From Diphasiastrum complanatum (lineage: Eukaryota > Streptophyta > Lycopodiopsida > Lycopodiales > Lycopodiaceae): a stretch of DNA of 64,000 nucleotides. Where the stretch lies: contig CM055092.1 in assembly GCA_029204225.1 (NCBI GenBank), positions 78,564,527 through 78,628,526 of the forward strand, written 5' to 3'. This document shows positions 48,754-61,508 of the stretch, one piece after another. How positions within the stretch are numbered: position 1 is the stretch's first letter; every line of letters starts with the position of its first letter. A model generated the notes under the pieces. It saw nothing but the letters and a program-made list of their open reading frames with translations, ran no database searches and was not told the origin of the DNA. Made by a program: the position numbers and the translations under genes.

Positions 48754-48838
48754 GAAGAGAGGACATAACAATAGTGGGTGGAATGGCGAGTAAAATGAAG
48801 AGAAGAAATCACGAGTAGTATCAGCAGCAGCAGCGGCT

Positions 48839-51800
48839 ATGGCTACCCTAGCTTTTCCTTCTCTTTCCACCTCCTTTGTTGCTCCTTCTTCATCCTCCTC
48901 CTCCTCTTCTGCTTCTGTTGCTGCCACTGCCCAGCTGCCACATTGTATCCGGTTGAGGTCCCTCGCGGAGGTGAGCGGTAAGAGACACCGAGGAGGGAGG
49001 CGGAAGATGCTCTTGGCAGCAAAAAATGATCAGCAGGGTGCTGGTACTCCTTCTGTCCCTCATCCTTTTTGAAATTATTGCATAGGCGATGATGCCGCAT
49101 AGCACTTTAATTGTCCTGGCACTGGTATTTCTTTACCATGTGTTTTGTTTCGTGTTGTAGCTAGTGAGTTATCCTTTTAGTAATCTACTTTTCTCTTTGA
49201 TGTAAACGCAGACCGGTTACGGTTTTTCCACGAATGAAACCATTACCCACAAATGGTAGATACCTTGGTGATGACGGTTATGTCCGTAATTTTCTCTAAC
49301 ACTAACTAACAAGATTTCAAAATGTTGCAATTATGCAGCGGAACTGGTTGGATTTTGCCGGTTCTGCCCAGAACCTTCTACTCACCGGGTTCTTGGCGAA
49401 ACCAGCTCAATTATACGTATATCCTTAACAATGTTCTAGCCAGTGAGTTATCGTTTGCCAACCGCTTGCCACCCTTGATTCGGATTCATTGGGACATGCA
49501 CTTTTGCTTAAAACTGCCCTTCCACATCACCTATTTGGTTCTCAAGTTCTCCATTGACCTTTAAGGATCTGAGATATCCCACATTCCAAAACTGTAAAAA
49601 GTGTAGAAATAGATTGGAATTTTGTGAACATCTTCTTCAAGAATTTTGAAACTGTAATTCACACGAATATCTATGTGATTCAATACACATTCCAGAGTTT
49701 ACCTTTGGAGCAGGCCTTGGCATTTATCAGCAAAGGTGCACTCAAAAGACATTGCCTTATGCAGCATCAAAGTTGAAAGTTTCTAATAACTTTTTATCAA
49801 CATCTGCGGAAATGCTATTTTGGCTAGACTCTAGAGTTATTGAGTGAAGTGCAAAGCTTTTACAGAATGAAAACCTCAATTCACTGGCCACCTCAAGAAT
49901 CAACACCCTTTTATGTAGATCAACATTAGAAGGTCTTGCCTGCATGGATGGTTGATTACAAGATGGTGGTCACACTTTGGAGAGTTTTTAAACAAACAAA
50001 GCTCTAAAATCAGGTTATATTCTTGGACGGCCAAGTCTCACATACTATTATGACATGGGCATTACTATTTTAAACCAGATTCATGATTGTTACGATTTGT
50101 AGTGCCTTAATCTTTCCATTGTACCATTGGCATTCAGGGTGGTTATGTGTCAATCTTCGTGTCAAGCACCAACAATTTCTTGTTTTTCTTTCAAGAGCTA
50201 AGCTTCCTAAAACCTTTTGATAGAAGACTTGGCATTCATGTGTTCCTTTGTGAGACAAAATGTGATTGCATATATTAGCCATAGATCCGTTTGCGAACAA
50301 GGTTGTTATGAACCTTTTTCCTAGGCACATTGAAGAGGCAGTAATATTTTACTAGAATTTTCATCTCATCATTTGCAATTGCATCCACATTCATTGTTAC
50401 TTGTATTTTAAAATTAGTGTAACTTATTGCCTTGAAGATTGCACTAGGATCCTTCTTGAACCTCATGTTCCATGGGGAGTAGTAGTACACTTTGGATTCC
50501 TTGCTTTTTATTGAGGTTTTGAGCATGATGAAAAAATGAAATGTAACTTTTCCTTAATTTCCCAAATAATTAGGAACTTCAATCGATTGTTCTTGCCCTT
50601 TAGTGCTAGCCTTCACCATATATTCGGGTTTTCTTGTCACCTTTGAAGGATCGATAGAAACTCGATATGTCACAAGCAAGTCTCTCCAAGCTCGTGATTC
50701 CTAGAAGGCCGGTGTGTAGAATTAACCTTCCAACCATAGGCACCCCTCTTTGAGTCCTTCTACCTGCCCTTCAACTGGCACATGGCATCCACCTGTGGGT
50801 GATCAGTCTACTTGGCATGCATGACCCCTATGACCTGTGAATATTGAGTGACTCATAGGGTACCACCCTCGTGCCTCGCCAAAGACCTGTGACCTACTTG
50901 GTCACCCCGACTACTTGTCGGCTAGCATCTCGTCACTGATGGCTAGGGTCCCGACAGTCAAGACACACCGCATCTCTAACAGCTTGTCAGGCGGCCGTAC
51001 CGGATCACTGCTCGTGATGCATTGGTCCCTACTTTGGACGGATGTCCTCATCGGTCACCGACCCTCGCCAATACTAGGCCTCATGCCCTTTGGTAACCGA
51101 CCGTGCCGAGGTCATGATAGAGCCGTAACTAGGCTCTAACAATCCTTCCCTCCTTTGGCAAGTCATCGCTGCTCGATGACAAACTTTGGGTAAGTCTTCT
51201 GCAAACATTGTCGCGTCTTCCAGGTTAGCATCTGACAACGGATGCCCTTTCCAAGTTACTAGATACTCTTGAAGGAGGCGATTGTCGCTCCCTTCGATCT
51301 AGGACTCTTTCTGGCCCATAACCTATGGTGTCTTTCTCCTCTAGACACACTAGACCTTCCACCAAGCTATCGCCATCATGCAAACATTTCTTCAATTTGC
51401 TAACATGAAATACTGGATGCACCTTGCATCCCCACAGGTAGCTGTAGCTTATAAGCTACTTGGCTCACCTTTTTAATAATCAACCATGGTCCACAATACC
51501 TAGGAGATAATTTGGCGCACTTTCCTGTGCGTAGCATCTTCGACTTCGAAGGAACTAGTAAATACACCCAATCTCCATTCTCAAATTCCCGATAGGTACG
51601 ATTCTCACGGGCATGACTCTTTGCCCTAGCTACAGCCCGCCTTGGACAAGTTATCTCGTGCCATCTCTAGCTTCTGCTGCATCTGAGCCAAAAAATCTAC
51701 AACACTAGGTACCCTATGCGGAATCCCTATGATTGCAGGCCTAAGTGGCCTGAAACCATAATTGAGCTCAAATGGACTCAATCCAGTGGACGCATGTACG

Positions 51801-54800
51801 TGAACTCCAATAGCGGTAAATGCTTTACCCAGTCTGTTTGCGTACTACTAGCATATGCCCTAAGCATATTTTCCAAGACCTGGTTCACTCGCTCTGTCTG
51901 ACCATCCGTCTGAGGATGCTCAGAGCTACTCATCCGTAACTGTGTTCCCAGCTTGGCGAACACCTCAATCTAGAAATTTCCCGTAAATTTAATCCCTTCT
52001 GGGTCTTGGGTAGCCCAACAATAAAATCCATAGAGATGCTTTCCCACCTTCTTGTAGGTATCTCAAGTGGATGTAGCAAGCCCGGAGGACTTACTCTCTC
52101 GGCCTTGTTCACTTGACAAGCCGTGCAACGTTGGACATACTCTCTTACATCTCACTGCAATCGTGGCCAAAAATAATACCTTATTAAAAGTTCACTAGTT
52201 TTATCAATACTCGGATGCCCTGCGCAGGGACTAGCATGGCATTCATGAAGTATCTTATGACGAAGATCCTTCACGTCTGGCACAAAACTCTTCCATTTCT
52301 CAATAACATACCATCCTTCACGGTGTATGTAGATATGTACTGGTGTGTGCCTCTAGGGAAGCGACAGCCTCGACTGACTCTTCTGTTTGGTCGACTACCT
52401 TGCGCGCATTAGGCCACACACGCTGACAATGCGGGTCCTTTTCTTGAGCCGTCATAATCTCCTCCATGAGATCACTGTCAACCACACTAAAGCTCATCTG
52501 ATGCAATATTCGCGATAGTGCATCAGCGACCACATTTTCCTTCCCTCTTCGGAAGCGAATTTCCAAGTGAAATTCCTACATCAGCTCGGCCCACCAAGTT
52601 TGGCAGCCTTTCAAATCTGGCTAAGTTCAAAAATACTTTAAAGTATGATGATCTGTGTACACATAAAACTCGGCGCCATATAAATAATGTCTCCACACCT
52701 TGAGCGCATGTATAATCGCATACAGCTCTTGCTCGTGTGTAAGATATCTCTGTTGAGCTAGTGTCAACTTTTTACTCTCAAAGGTGACTGGTCTACCCTC
52801 TTGGCTTAACACTGCACCTACGGCAATGCCACTTGCATCCGTCTCTAGGTCAAACGGTTCCTGGGTATCCACAATTTTGAGGACTGGAGCCGTGGTCACT
52901 GACTCCTTCAAGTTCTGAAAACGTTGCGGAGCTTCAGCATCCCATCGAACCACAGTGTTGTTTTTCTGTAACTGGTCCGTTGGAGGAGTAGCTATCCAGG
53001 AATAATTCCTTACAGACCGTCGGTAGAACTTACAAAAGCCTAAGAAAGATTGCAATTGGCGTATATCGGCAGGCCTCGACCACTTCTTAACCACAGCCAC
53101 CTTGGTTGGGTCAACCGAAATACCCTCAACTGTCACTACGTGACCCAAATACTCGACACGAGTCTTACACAACTCTGTCTTCTAAGCATTAGCATACAAG
53201 GCAGCAGCTTGTAACTTGCCAAAAACGGTCTTGAGATAAATCTCATGCTCCTCGACCGCTTTACTCAAAACCAATATAAACTTACCCATATAGTCTCGCA
53301 AGACATCGTTCATGAGCATCATGAACGTGGCTGGTGCATTGGTTAACCCAAATGGCATAACCAAAAACTCATAATGATCAAAACGGGTTCGGAAGGCCGT
53401 CTTCATCTCGAATCCGTATTTGATGGTATCCATTTTTTAGATCTATCTTACTGAAAATGGTTTCACCTTGCAACGCATCCAGTAGATCATCAATCCTGGG
53501 CTGGCATATTACTAATTAGCACGTGTTTAAACTGAGTGCGGATGGACTTCTCCAACTCACTTGCTAGGTCACATCTTGACTGTAATGAAAATGCATGTGC
53601 ACTAGGGGATGCAAAAGTAAATGCAGCTTCTTGTGGTATTTTGGTGGGGGAATAGGTGGAGACAGCTTCTTAAGGTGTTATAGAACCACTAGTGTTGCTG
53701 TTCCAGCCTCACACATCTCAAAATCGTTCTACAGGTCCATCGCTGCCTAGAAAAGCGAAAAAATCAGCACTTCAGTTGATCGTAACTTCTCCTATAGGTG
53801 TCAGATCATTCTGAGATTTTGGCAGTAGGTGGACAGCATTAGGGAGCCCTCAGCCAGCTTGATTTCACCTGATTTGGAGCTGTGGTTGCGGAGATATCGC
53901 AAAAAATCAGTTTTTGGACGTTTTTCAGGGCTATCGTAGTTGAAGGCACATAACTTTTTGGGGTTTTTTCCGTTTGACCTGAAATTTGGAACGAAGAATT
54001 CTCATATTAGGGCAACCTACTTCAGCTATAGCTCTTGCTCACTTCAAAATTGTACATCAGGCTATTCATCGCTGTTTTTAGGCTGTTTTTTCACCCTTTT
54101 GGTGAAAAATCGAGTTTTTTTTTTCAGTAATAACCAGCTTACAGCCTTACAGCCAGGGTTTTTCGGCCAATCTGAACCTAAATCTTCTAGACTACCTTTA
54201 ATCAGTTCCTTTTTGCAGTGGATGTATGCAGTGTGGAGCCAGTTTTGTCAGCCACAGAAAGACTGAGGAGTTTTCTTGCTTTTTCTTTGGAAGTACAGAT
54301 CTGAGACAGAGCTAAGTACTCTACCTTTCATTTTTTCCAGTTTCAGTCAACGTCCATCACTCATACAGCCCTTAAAACCAGAAGATTTTGAGAAAGCCAA
54401 ACAAGAACGTTTGTGCTTTGTGTGTATGGGCAAGGGTCACAAGTCAGACAGTGTCCCAAGGGGCCATTCATTAAAAAAGATAAAAAAGATAAAACAAGTT
54501 CATCTTTTCCAGACTGTGAGCTTCCCAAGTGACTCGGCAGCTTTCGAGATAAAAGTGTTTCATGAAGATCATGAACACTGTTGCCAATTAATTTTTGCAA
54601 TGCTAGCGAGACCCTTCAGCTTTGGGCCACATGACCTAGTACGTATGCATGGTAAAATTGGCAACCAGTCAGTAAGAGTTATGGTTGATGATGGGGCAAC
54701 CCATAATCTCATCAACTACATTCTAGTTAAGAAACTCAGACTTCCAGAAGTACCTAGTCAACATAGGTACATAGTTTCTTTAGCCAAGGGTGAAGACAAG

Positions 54801-57800
54801 AAAATTTGGGAAACTATGGTAAGCAGTTTAAATCTTGATATTCAGGGGTATCAAGATGAAATTAACTTTCAAATAATGCACCTTGATCAATTAGACCTTG
54901 TTCTCGAGAGAGATTGGCTTTTCAGCTTAGGGCCTTCCCACCACAGAAACTGTCAGGAGAACACCCTCAACTTTTAGCGTAATGGCAGAGAGATCCAGTT
55001 GCAGGGGGAGCATGATGTTCCCAATAGTCCTATGGTCTGCAGTTCAGAGCTCTGTCAGTTAATTGGGGATAGCGACCATCAAGGATTCTTATGACTTTCA
55101 GTTTATTCCAGAAGTTTCTATTTCTAGTTCTTTACAGCAGCTGATACCAATTGTCACAAGCAAGTCTCTCCAAGCTCGTGAATCCTAGAAGGCCGGTGTG
55201 TAGAATTAACCTCCCAACCACAGGCACCCCCTCTTTGAGTCCTTCTACCTGCTATTCCCGTCAACTGCATCCACCTGTGGGTGATCAGTCCACTTGGCAT
55301 GCATGACCCCTGTGACCTGTGAATATTGAGTGACCATAGGGTACCACCCCCGTGCCCCGCCAAAGACTTGTGACTCACTTGGTCACCCCGACTACTTGTC
55401 GGCTAGCATATCATCACTGACGGCTAGGGTCCCGACGGTCATGACACACCGCGTCTCTGACAGCTTGTCAGGCGGCCACACCGGATCACTGCTCGTGACG
55501 CACCGGTCCCTGCTTGGGACAGATGTCCTCGTCGGTCACCGACCCTTGCCAATATTGGTAACCGGCCGTGTCGAGGTCATGATAGAGCCGTAACTGGGCT
55601 CTAACACAATATGTTAATCTTTGTACAAATATATGAAAGCTAATGTGGACATATGTTTGTGCATGTGACTTGCACCTACTCTTAGGTGATGTCGAATTGA
55701 GTAGATGTGGAATATGTCACCCCATGACAATGAGAATATTCTTTTGAAGTGGCGATTGATTATTTGGGAGCCCAATGCTAGTCTTGGTTTTTTGACTTTT
55801 GTTGTGCTTTGCAGAGGTATTGTTGAACTCCCGCTCGTGGACTTGACATGTAATAAAGTATGAGAGCATTATATATGGTGCTTGCTATCATAAGAATTGG
55901 TGTTGCCTCTATTGCCTCGTTGTGATTCCCTAGAATACTTCTAGATGGTATTATGACGGAGTAGATGCTCCAGTTCTTCTCACAAGTTGCTGCAGTGTAG
56001 TCTTGTGAGACAACTCTCAATGCCATGCGCTATAGCCTAGGGGTGCACCCTCCATACTTGTCCTACCAAGACACTGGCCTCAAGTGGCCTAGTCTGTTTT
56101 GTGTCACGGTCCTCTGATATGTGAGGAAGTCTCTCAGAATAATCATGAGCTCATCATTGCAAGCCTACTGCTTTGCAACACCCAATACAACCCTCTAGAG
56201 CTATTTCAACCATCCATCCTCGAGTGCATGGTCATGGCGTTGCTCAAGACCAGATTTCTTCCATAGAGGATGCAACATGTGGTCAATTGCATGTAAAGGC
56301 CTATGACACCAGGTCCATTCGCTCTCCCACTTGGCCTTTATCTCTTGAATCCTATAAAGCAAGAAATGAATGTCATCGATTCAAATTGACAAGTGAGTTT
56401 CCTGGGGTCCCAATAGAAGCATAAAGTCTATGTTATGTAGCCACTTGTCATAGATTTTATAAAGGACATAGGCGAGAAGAATTGAAGTTCGTTGGGATTC
56501 AAGGCTTTTAAGTCAAAACATAGACTCTAGGTTTTTAGATTTTTCCTTCAATTGAAATTACTAGTCTTCTGATGTATTGTGTTCATGTTGTGCTCTACAC
56601 TTTCCATCTACTTCTGTATTTCATATGCTTTTAGTGGGGGCAATATCTCACAATTCGGATGCCTTTGTTTCAGCAGGGGATTCTGAGAGCAAGCAAGTTC
56701 TTGATGCATTCTTCTTGGGGAAAGCATTTGCTGATACAGTCAATGAGCGCCTAGGTAGTGCAATTGGAGAGTTTCTGAGTGAAGTAGGAAGGAAGCAGGC
56801 GGAGCAACAAAAGGAAGTGAGGAAGTTTCAGGTACTTTTGCAGAGTTTTGCTGTATGCAGATATTCTCCTCTGATATGTATCTAATTCACAACATATACT
56901 TTCTTGCTCTTTGGTGGCAGTATCGATATCCAGAAAGGAGTTGCATGAACTTTGACCTTCAAATGCATCTGTTTAAACTTATTTGAAGATCTATACCTTA
57001 ATTTTTGCATGTGGTACCCTATTTTTATCTGATAGGAGTAGCTACTTCTTCCAACAATTGCCAATCTTGAAAAATTTTAAAATGGGCAGCGACATCTGAT
57101 TACTGTTGATTCTTTCTGGATTTTGAGTTTTACCAAGTTATTTCTTGAAGTTTTAGTCTTGTAAAATCTTTTTAACACTAGATGTTTGCTGAGCCTGCTC
57201 TTGTTTCTCAGAGAAGTGATAAAAATGTGAATAAATATTTTTGAGGTGATCTGTACCTATTCTTGGGTGCTGATGATGTGAAATAAGGATGCGATACCAT
57301 ATACTCAGTGCTATGTTCACTAGATTGACATTCAAAGAGTTTTTGGGTGAAATCCTTAAAATTGACATGTCTTTCTTGTGGTGTTTTGACTTGTCATTGA
57401 TAATTGTAAGGTCACTGTAGACTACAGTTTCACAAAACTTGTTTCATAAGCCAATGATTTTTCTTGAGGTGATGACTTTTCAGGTGAAGATATTTTTGTT
57501 GTGTGGCTCCAGTTATGTTAGTATGTGGCTCTTGTATCCTTTGAAAGCAGAGTCTTGTGACTTGTCATTATAGATCATGACGATAAGTTTGGCCCTTGGC
57601 AGCTGCCCATCTGAGCCTCAAACTGATTTATTGCTGAACACTAGATTTAGGTTTACCATGTTTGTTTACAAAATCAGTGTACAAAGCTTAGTCCCGGCCT
57701 CGCCTGCTACATCAAGTAGATTTAGGGGCTTTTTTACATGTGTGTTTATATTAGTGCACACTGGAGGACACCTGTTGCTTGTGTCAACGTTCTGTAGAAG

Positions 57801-59150
57801 AACCAAATTAGAGTTTTATTAGGTCCACCTTTAAACGTAGGGCTTAGGATAGACGCCTTTCTTGCAGCAATTTATACTTGGTTTGTTTTTTGTAGCTCAA
57901 CATTAGCAAATGAAGTGTTGCCATCTTGACTTGAACAACCTCTAGTACTCCTGATATACCTTCATTGACATCTGCATTAATGCTTCTTGGTTTCCAAGGG
58001 GAGGCTCGAACCTGGGTCATCTGCATTAATGATGGAGTTTTTCAAGAAAAGATAAAGGAATGTTTCCAAGCCTTTCAAGTCAAAGAGAGAAGAGAATGCT
58101 CAGCTTGATGCTATGATGTTCATATGCCACAAAATTCAGTCACAATTGAAGCCATTGAGTTTTACATCGTCTTCATTATTCTCTGTTAAGCTTGAAGGTG
58201 CTCTTCTCCAAGAGCATCCTTCCATCTTAGGGGCTTCTCTGTTTACACTTGTCGAGCATAATATTTCTTCATTTTCCCTTGCTCCATGGTCTGAAGGCTC
58301 CATCGTCATTCAAGCTGAGTTTCCAATAGTTTGTTTTTGTTTTCTTCTTTACACTTCAGTCACCACGAGGCTCTTTCCATAACTATTACACTCGAAGATG
58401 ACAAGCATGTAACAGCGTTAGACTCTTCTCATCATGAGATTGTTCATGCCAGCAATCACTTTTCAAGGAAGCTAACTTTTAGAGATTATGTCGTGGTTTT
58501 AAAGTCGATGACAGCTATAGACAATAAATGGGACCCTTAAGTGAGCCTATGAGGACCCATGTCCTACACTATTGGGAAATTGGTACAGATATTGCCAAGT
58601 TCAGGCACGGTTGTGGAGGGCCACGAAATAAGGGCACTCATCTGAAGGAGAAATTTGAATTCAGATAATAATGAGCTTTTCACTCTTATGTGCTGTTTGA
58701 ACTTGTACGTTATGTATGTGCACATACTGGGCATCTTGTTTTCAGAAACGGTCTGTAAAGAAAAAATCCAGTGCATGTAATGTGGTTTGAAAAATTAAAC
58801 TTGCATGTTTAGTACGTTGAGATCTGTGACTTCATAAAAAAAGCTTCCACTAAATAAACATAATCATAATGCCTTTTGATTGTGGTAGAACATACACTTG
58901 TTTGGTCTTCCTTATAATGTACAAAAAATATGCTGAGAACTGAGAGGTAGAATTAACATAGTTCGCTCTGGTCATAATGCAAGTAATGTACTGGCAGGAG
59001 GAGGTGCAGGAGAGGGCTAGAATAGCAAAGTTAAAAGCTTCTCGTCAGGCTCTATCGAAGGAGGATGAAGAAACTACAAAGAAGTCTCCAAGTCATGAAG
59101 TCTCATCTACACAGTCCAGAAACGGTGGCGAGGTTCTTCCTTCTAAATAG
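48839..59150 (+). CDS. Plastid-targeted small conserved protein (DUF6825-like), three exons
   Basis: Exons are 48839-49043 (alternative donor 49037/49038), 56674-56831 and 58998-59150. Exon 2 ends CAG before GTACTT and exon 3 follows CTGGCAG; the frame is kept throughout, giving about 171 aa. Residues 1-60 ([16 protein letters not shown], a serine run, SVAATAQ, then [10 protein letters not shown]) form a typical Ser/Ala-rich chloroplast transit peptide. The mature part, [52 protein letters not shown] then [19 protein letters not shown], is a predicted amphipathic, charged helix. It resembles small plant proteins reported from the chloroplast envelope or membranes (Arabidopsis At1g42960-like, from memory). 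The biochemical role is not known to me. No lesion is seen. Intron 1 (7.6 kb) contains a Ty3/gypsy element; intron 2 is 2.2 kb. Confidence 0.88.
49044..50667 (+). other. Intron 1, part before the gypsy element
   Basis: Non-coding. A minus-strand pair of frames at 50526-50070 ([19 protein letters not shown]..., [17 protein letters not shown]) might be transposon debris but matches nothing I can name. Confidence 0.5.
50668..51141 (-). repeat. 3' LTR of the gypsy element
   Basis: 474 bp. It is clearly homologous to the LTR at 55152 but longer by about 19 bp through small indels (e.g. extra ACTAGGCCTCATGCCCTTT near 51074). Confidence 0.9.
51142..51163 (-). promoter_or_regulatory. Polypurine tract of the gypsy element
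   Basis: On the minus strand AAAGGAGGGAAGGAT runs into the TG of the 3' LTR. Confidence 0.65.
51164..53510 (-). pseudogene. Gypsy pol: RT, RNase H, integrase, chromodomain
   Basis: From 53510 down: [28 protein letters not shown], a frameshift near 53410, and [24 protein letters not shown] (RT). In [13 protein letters not shown] the Y/F-x-D-D active-site block is missing. 53172-52627 gives RT thumb and RNase H ([43 protein letters not shown]). The integrase zinc finger shows [16 protein letters not shown] and CTACQ. The core shows [13 protein letters not shown] and a shifted [16 protein letters not shown]. The C-terminal part reads [28 protein letters not shown], then after a 1-bp shift [17 protein letters not shown], a chromodomain. 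Several stops; not functional. Confidence 0.88.
53511..54275. other. Rearranged interior of the gypsy element, no gene
   Basis: The minus-strand RT frame ends abruptly at about 53510. The sequence beyond shows no pol homology. It precedes a plus-strand gag-protease piece, so a breakpoint lies here. Confidence 0.45.
54276..54977 (+). pseudogene. Gypsy gag zinc knuckle and protease, opposite strand to pol
   Basis: Open for 233 codons. [23 protein letters not shown] begins the Gag end; the knuckle [14 protein letters not shown] lacks the last cysteine. The retropepsin region shows [22 protein letters not shown] (D-D-G-A in place of D-T/S-G-A) and later [13 protein letters not shown], the equivalent of the conserved G-x-D-W-L. 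It lies between the minus-strand RT and the 5' LTR of the same element but faces the other way. It is either an inverted segment of this element or a piece of a second gypsy element nested here. Confidence 0.7.
55138..55151 (-). promoter_or_regulatory. Primer-binding site of the gypsy element
   Basis: On the minus strand, directly after the LTR end TGACA, the sequence ATTGGTATCAGCTG contains TGGTATCAG, a nine-base match to the tRNA-iMet complement. Confidence 0.65.
55152..55606 (-). repeat. 5' LTR of the gypsy element
   Basis: 455 bp, homologous to 50668-51141 with many substitutions and a few small indels, so older than the copia insertion at 16-22 kb. Confidence 0.9.
55607..56673 (+). other. 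Intron 1, part after the gypsy element
   Basis: No gene recognised. It ends with a pyrimidine-rich TTTGTTTCAG acceptor before exon 2. Confidence 0.6.
56832..58997 (+). other. Intron 2 of the plastid-protein gene
   Basis: GTACTT donor and GGCAG acceptor. Open frames inside (e.g. 58113-58382) show no family features. Confidence 0.7.
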
Positions 59151-59750
59151 CCACCTTCTGCACCTGAGGAGCATCAAGAGTGATGCAAATTTGCAAATGA
59201 TATGCTTGCAAATCTATATTGCCATCAAGTTGTTCGGTATTTCATGGAATAGGACATCAAGTCTTTTTGTTGATGAGAAATTAAGGTTGGTACATACAAT
59301 GTCTTATTTTGCAACGGCTCAAGAAAATCGATCTACTCACTTTCCTCGAATTTAAAGTACAGGATAACGATTGTTCTCCAAACTATCAAGAAGTCAACTT
59401 GAGATGGAAATGTTAAGAAAAGGTTGCTATCAGTTTCCAAGCAGACAAATTTGTAAATCTAATGTCCTGAATCAGCTGGTTGAAATGGCAGGACCAGGTA
59501 ATAAATATGTTGAACTTGATCTTCAGAAGCAGCATTTGGAGTGTTGTCATTCAAACAATCTTGCATAAGTTAGAGTACAAACCATTTGCCACCATGCTGA
59601 AACATCACAATACACGAATATATTTGACCAAGCACATACTGCTATAGAAGACATAGGCAAACACTTACTTTCTTATTTTTTTCCAACACAGTAGATGCAT
59701 TCTTATTATCTAACACCGAAGGACTCTAGAAAACGTATCTTCAAATGTAT
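59151..59750 (+). other. Probable 3' UTR and downstream spacer
   Basis: Follows the TAG of the plastid-protein gene. AATAAA-like AATAAATATG at about 59499 could serve polyadenylation. No further gene. Confidence 0.4.
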
Positions 59751-59754
59751 TCGA

Positions 59755-60671
59755 TATAGGTGTAAAGACGTCAAACTCACTAAATCTGAAGATATATACC
59801 TCAAGACTCTCTTGGCTGATTTCCAATGGTAGTTCTTCGGATCTTGCATAGATTGGCTTAGCTTCTGCACACAACATAGTAGCTCAAGTCGGGCCTAGTG
59901 ATGGTCAACCAAGTCAAAGAGCTAATAAGACTCCTAAAAAGGGTGATGTTCTCGAAAGATCTTTCATCTCCCTTATTAGGATCTTTTACAACATGCTCCA
60001 TAGGTGTATCTAATGCTATTACAATTCTCCATATGAAACTTTTTTAACATAGATAGAGCATATCTAGATTGACTTACAAAAACATAATCATCAAAAAAGT
60101 CAATCTCTGGGCCTAAGATATAGTGGAGCTCACCTAGATCTTGCATTTTAAATTCTTCTCCAAGTGCACTTTTAGTCTCTTCAACAAATTTGATGCGACT
60201 TCCACATAGAATAATGCCATCAACATAAATAAGAAGAATGACAAGATCACTAGCAACAAACTTTAAGTACATGGAAGGATCATAGTCACTCGGGATAAAT
60301 CTTAGTGAGATGAGAAAGGAATTGAGTCTCGCATACCATGATCTTGGTGCTTGCTTAAGTCCATAAATAATCTTGAAGAGCAAGCAAACTTTGGATTCCT
60401 CACCATGCATGATGAATCCTTGTGGTTGGTCCATATAGATATCCTCCTCAAGATATATATTGAGAAAAGCATTGGAGACATCCAATTGGAACACCTTCCA
60501 TTTGAGAAAGCAAGCAATAGATATGATGATCCTTATTGTCATCATCTTTGCAACGGGTGCAAAAGTCTTTTCATAATCAAGGGCTTGGATTTGAGCAAAT
60601 CCTTTTGCACATAGCCTTGCTTTGTACTTGTTGATGGTGCCAACATGCATTACAGGAGTTCTTGAGTACAA
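59755..60671 (-). pseudogene. Copia reverse transcriptase fragment
   Basis: From 60671 down: INKYKARLCAKGFAQIQALDYEKTFAPVAKM, FLKWKVFQLDVSNAFLN, YMDQPQGFI, LYGLKQAPRSWYARL (here IYGLKQ), then LLIYVDGIILCG, LGELHYILG and SQSRYALSMLKKFHMEN. This is the same family as the complete copia element at 16.4-22.6 kb, with clearly parallel residues. The active-site YVDD is YVDG here, which would abolish polymerase activity. The open frame is long (231 codons, 60671-59976) but truncated at both ends. Traces of the following region continue with stops to about 59755. Confidence 0.85.
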
Positions 60672-61033
60672 AAGGGCCTTCTCAAAAGATACTTTTATTT
60701 ATTTTTCTCTAATTTTTGCTTTCACTTGGACCAAACAAAAGACCCAAAAATGACATCTACGTAACGTAGCTCATCGGGACTAGCAAATTGGCTTGTAATT
60801 TTTGAATTTTTTAAATTGCCACCAGGTAGCTTTTACGCATATGATTGGTTGGCTTGTGTTGTCCGTAGAGTACAATGCTGCCCCGAATCAACTTTTTCAA
60901 GTTAAATTACTAACCCAGAATGGTTACAAACTAGACCACAATTACAAACTAATTTATAATAGTAACAACATTGGTTGGATATTGTGATCGCAGTAATCTT
61001 GCATAGTTACAGTTAGTGACAAAGTTTGAATTC
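60672..61033. other. No gene recognised
   Basis: Short spacer between the copia fragment and the tetranucleotide array. Confidence 0.4.

Positions 61034-61508
<475 letters not shown>

Larger units (their letters stand above)
50668..55606 (-). mobile_element. Ty3/gypsy chromovirus-type element in intron 1
   Basis: Two direct LTRs (50668-51141 and 55152-55606) read on the plus strand TGTCACAAGC...GCTCTAACA, so on the minus strand TGTTAGAGC...GCTTGTGACA. A 5-bp target duplication with one mismatch (CGATA at 50663-50667, CAATA at 55607-55611) flanks it. The minus-strand pol order RT, RNase H, integrase, chromodomain identifies a gypsy element of the chromovirus type. It is antisense to the host gene. 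Its gag-protease segment is on the opposite strand to pol, so the interior is rearranged. Confidence 0.9.

Noticed and set aside
48577-49105. Minus-strand frames opposite exon 1 of the plastid-protein gene
   Set aside because: Antisense shadows of the Ser-rich transit-peptide exon, giving Glu/Lys-rich low-complexity products.
50070-50526. Minus-strand frames in intron 1 of the plastid-protein gene
   Set aside because: No recognisable domain, two different frames, and no flanking element structure; left as intron sequence.
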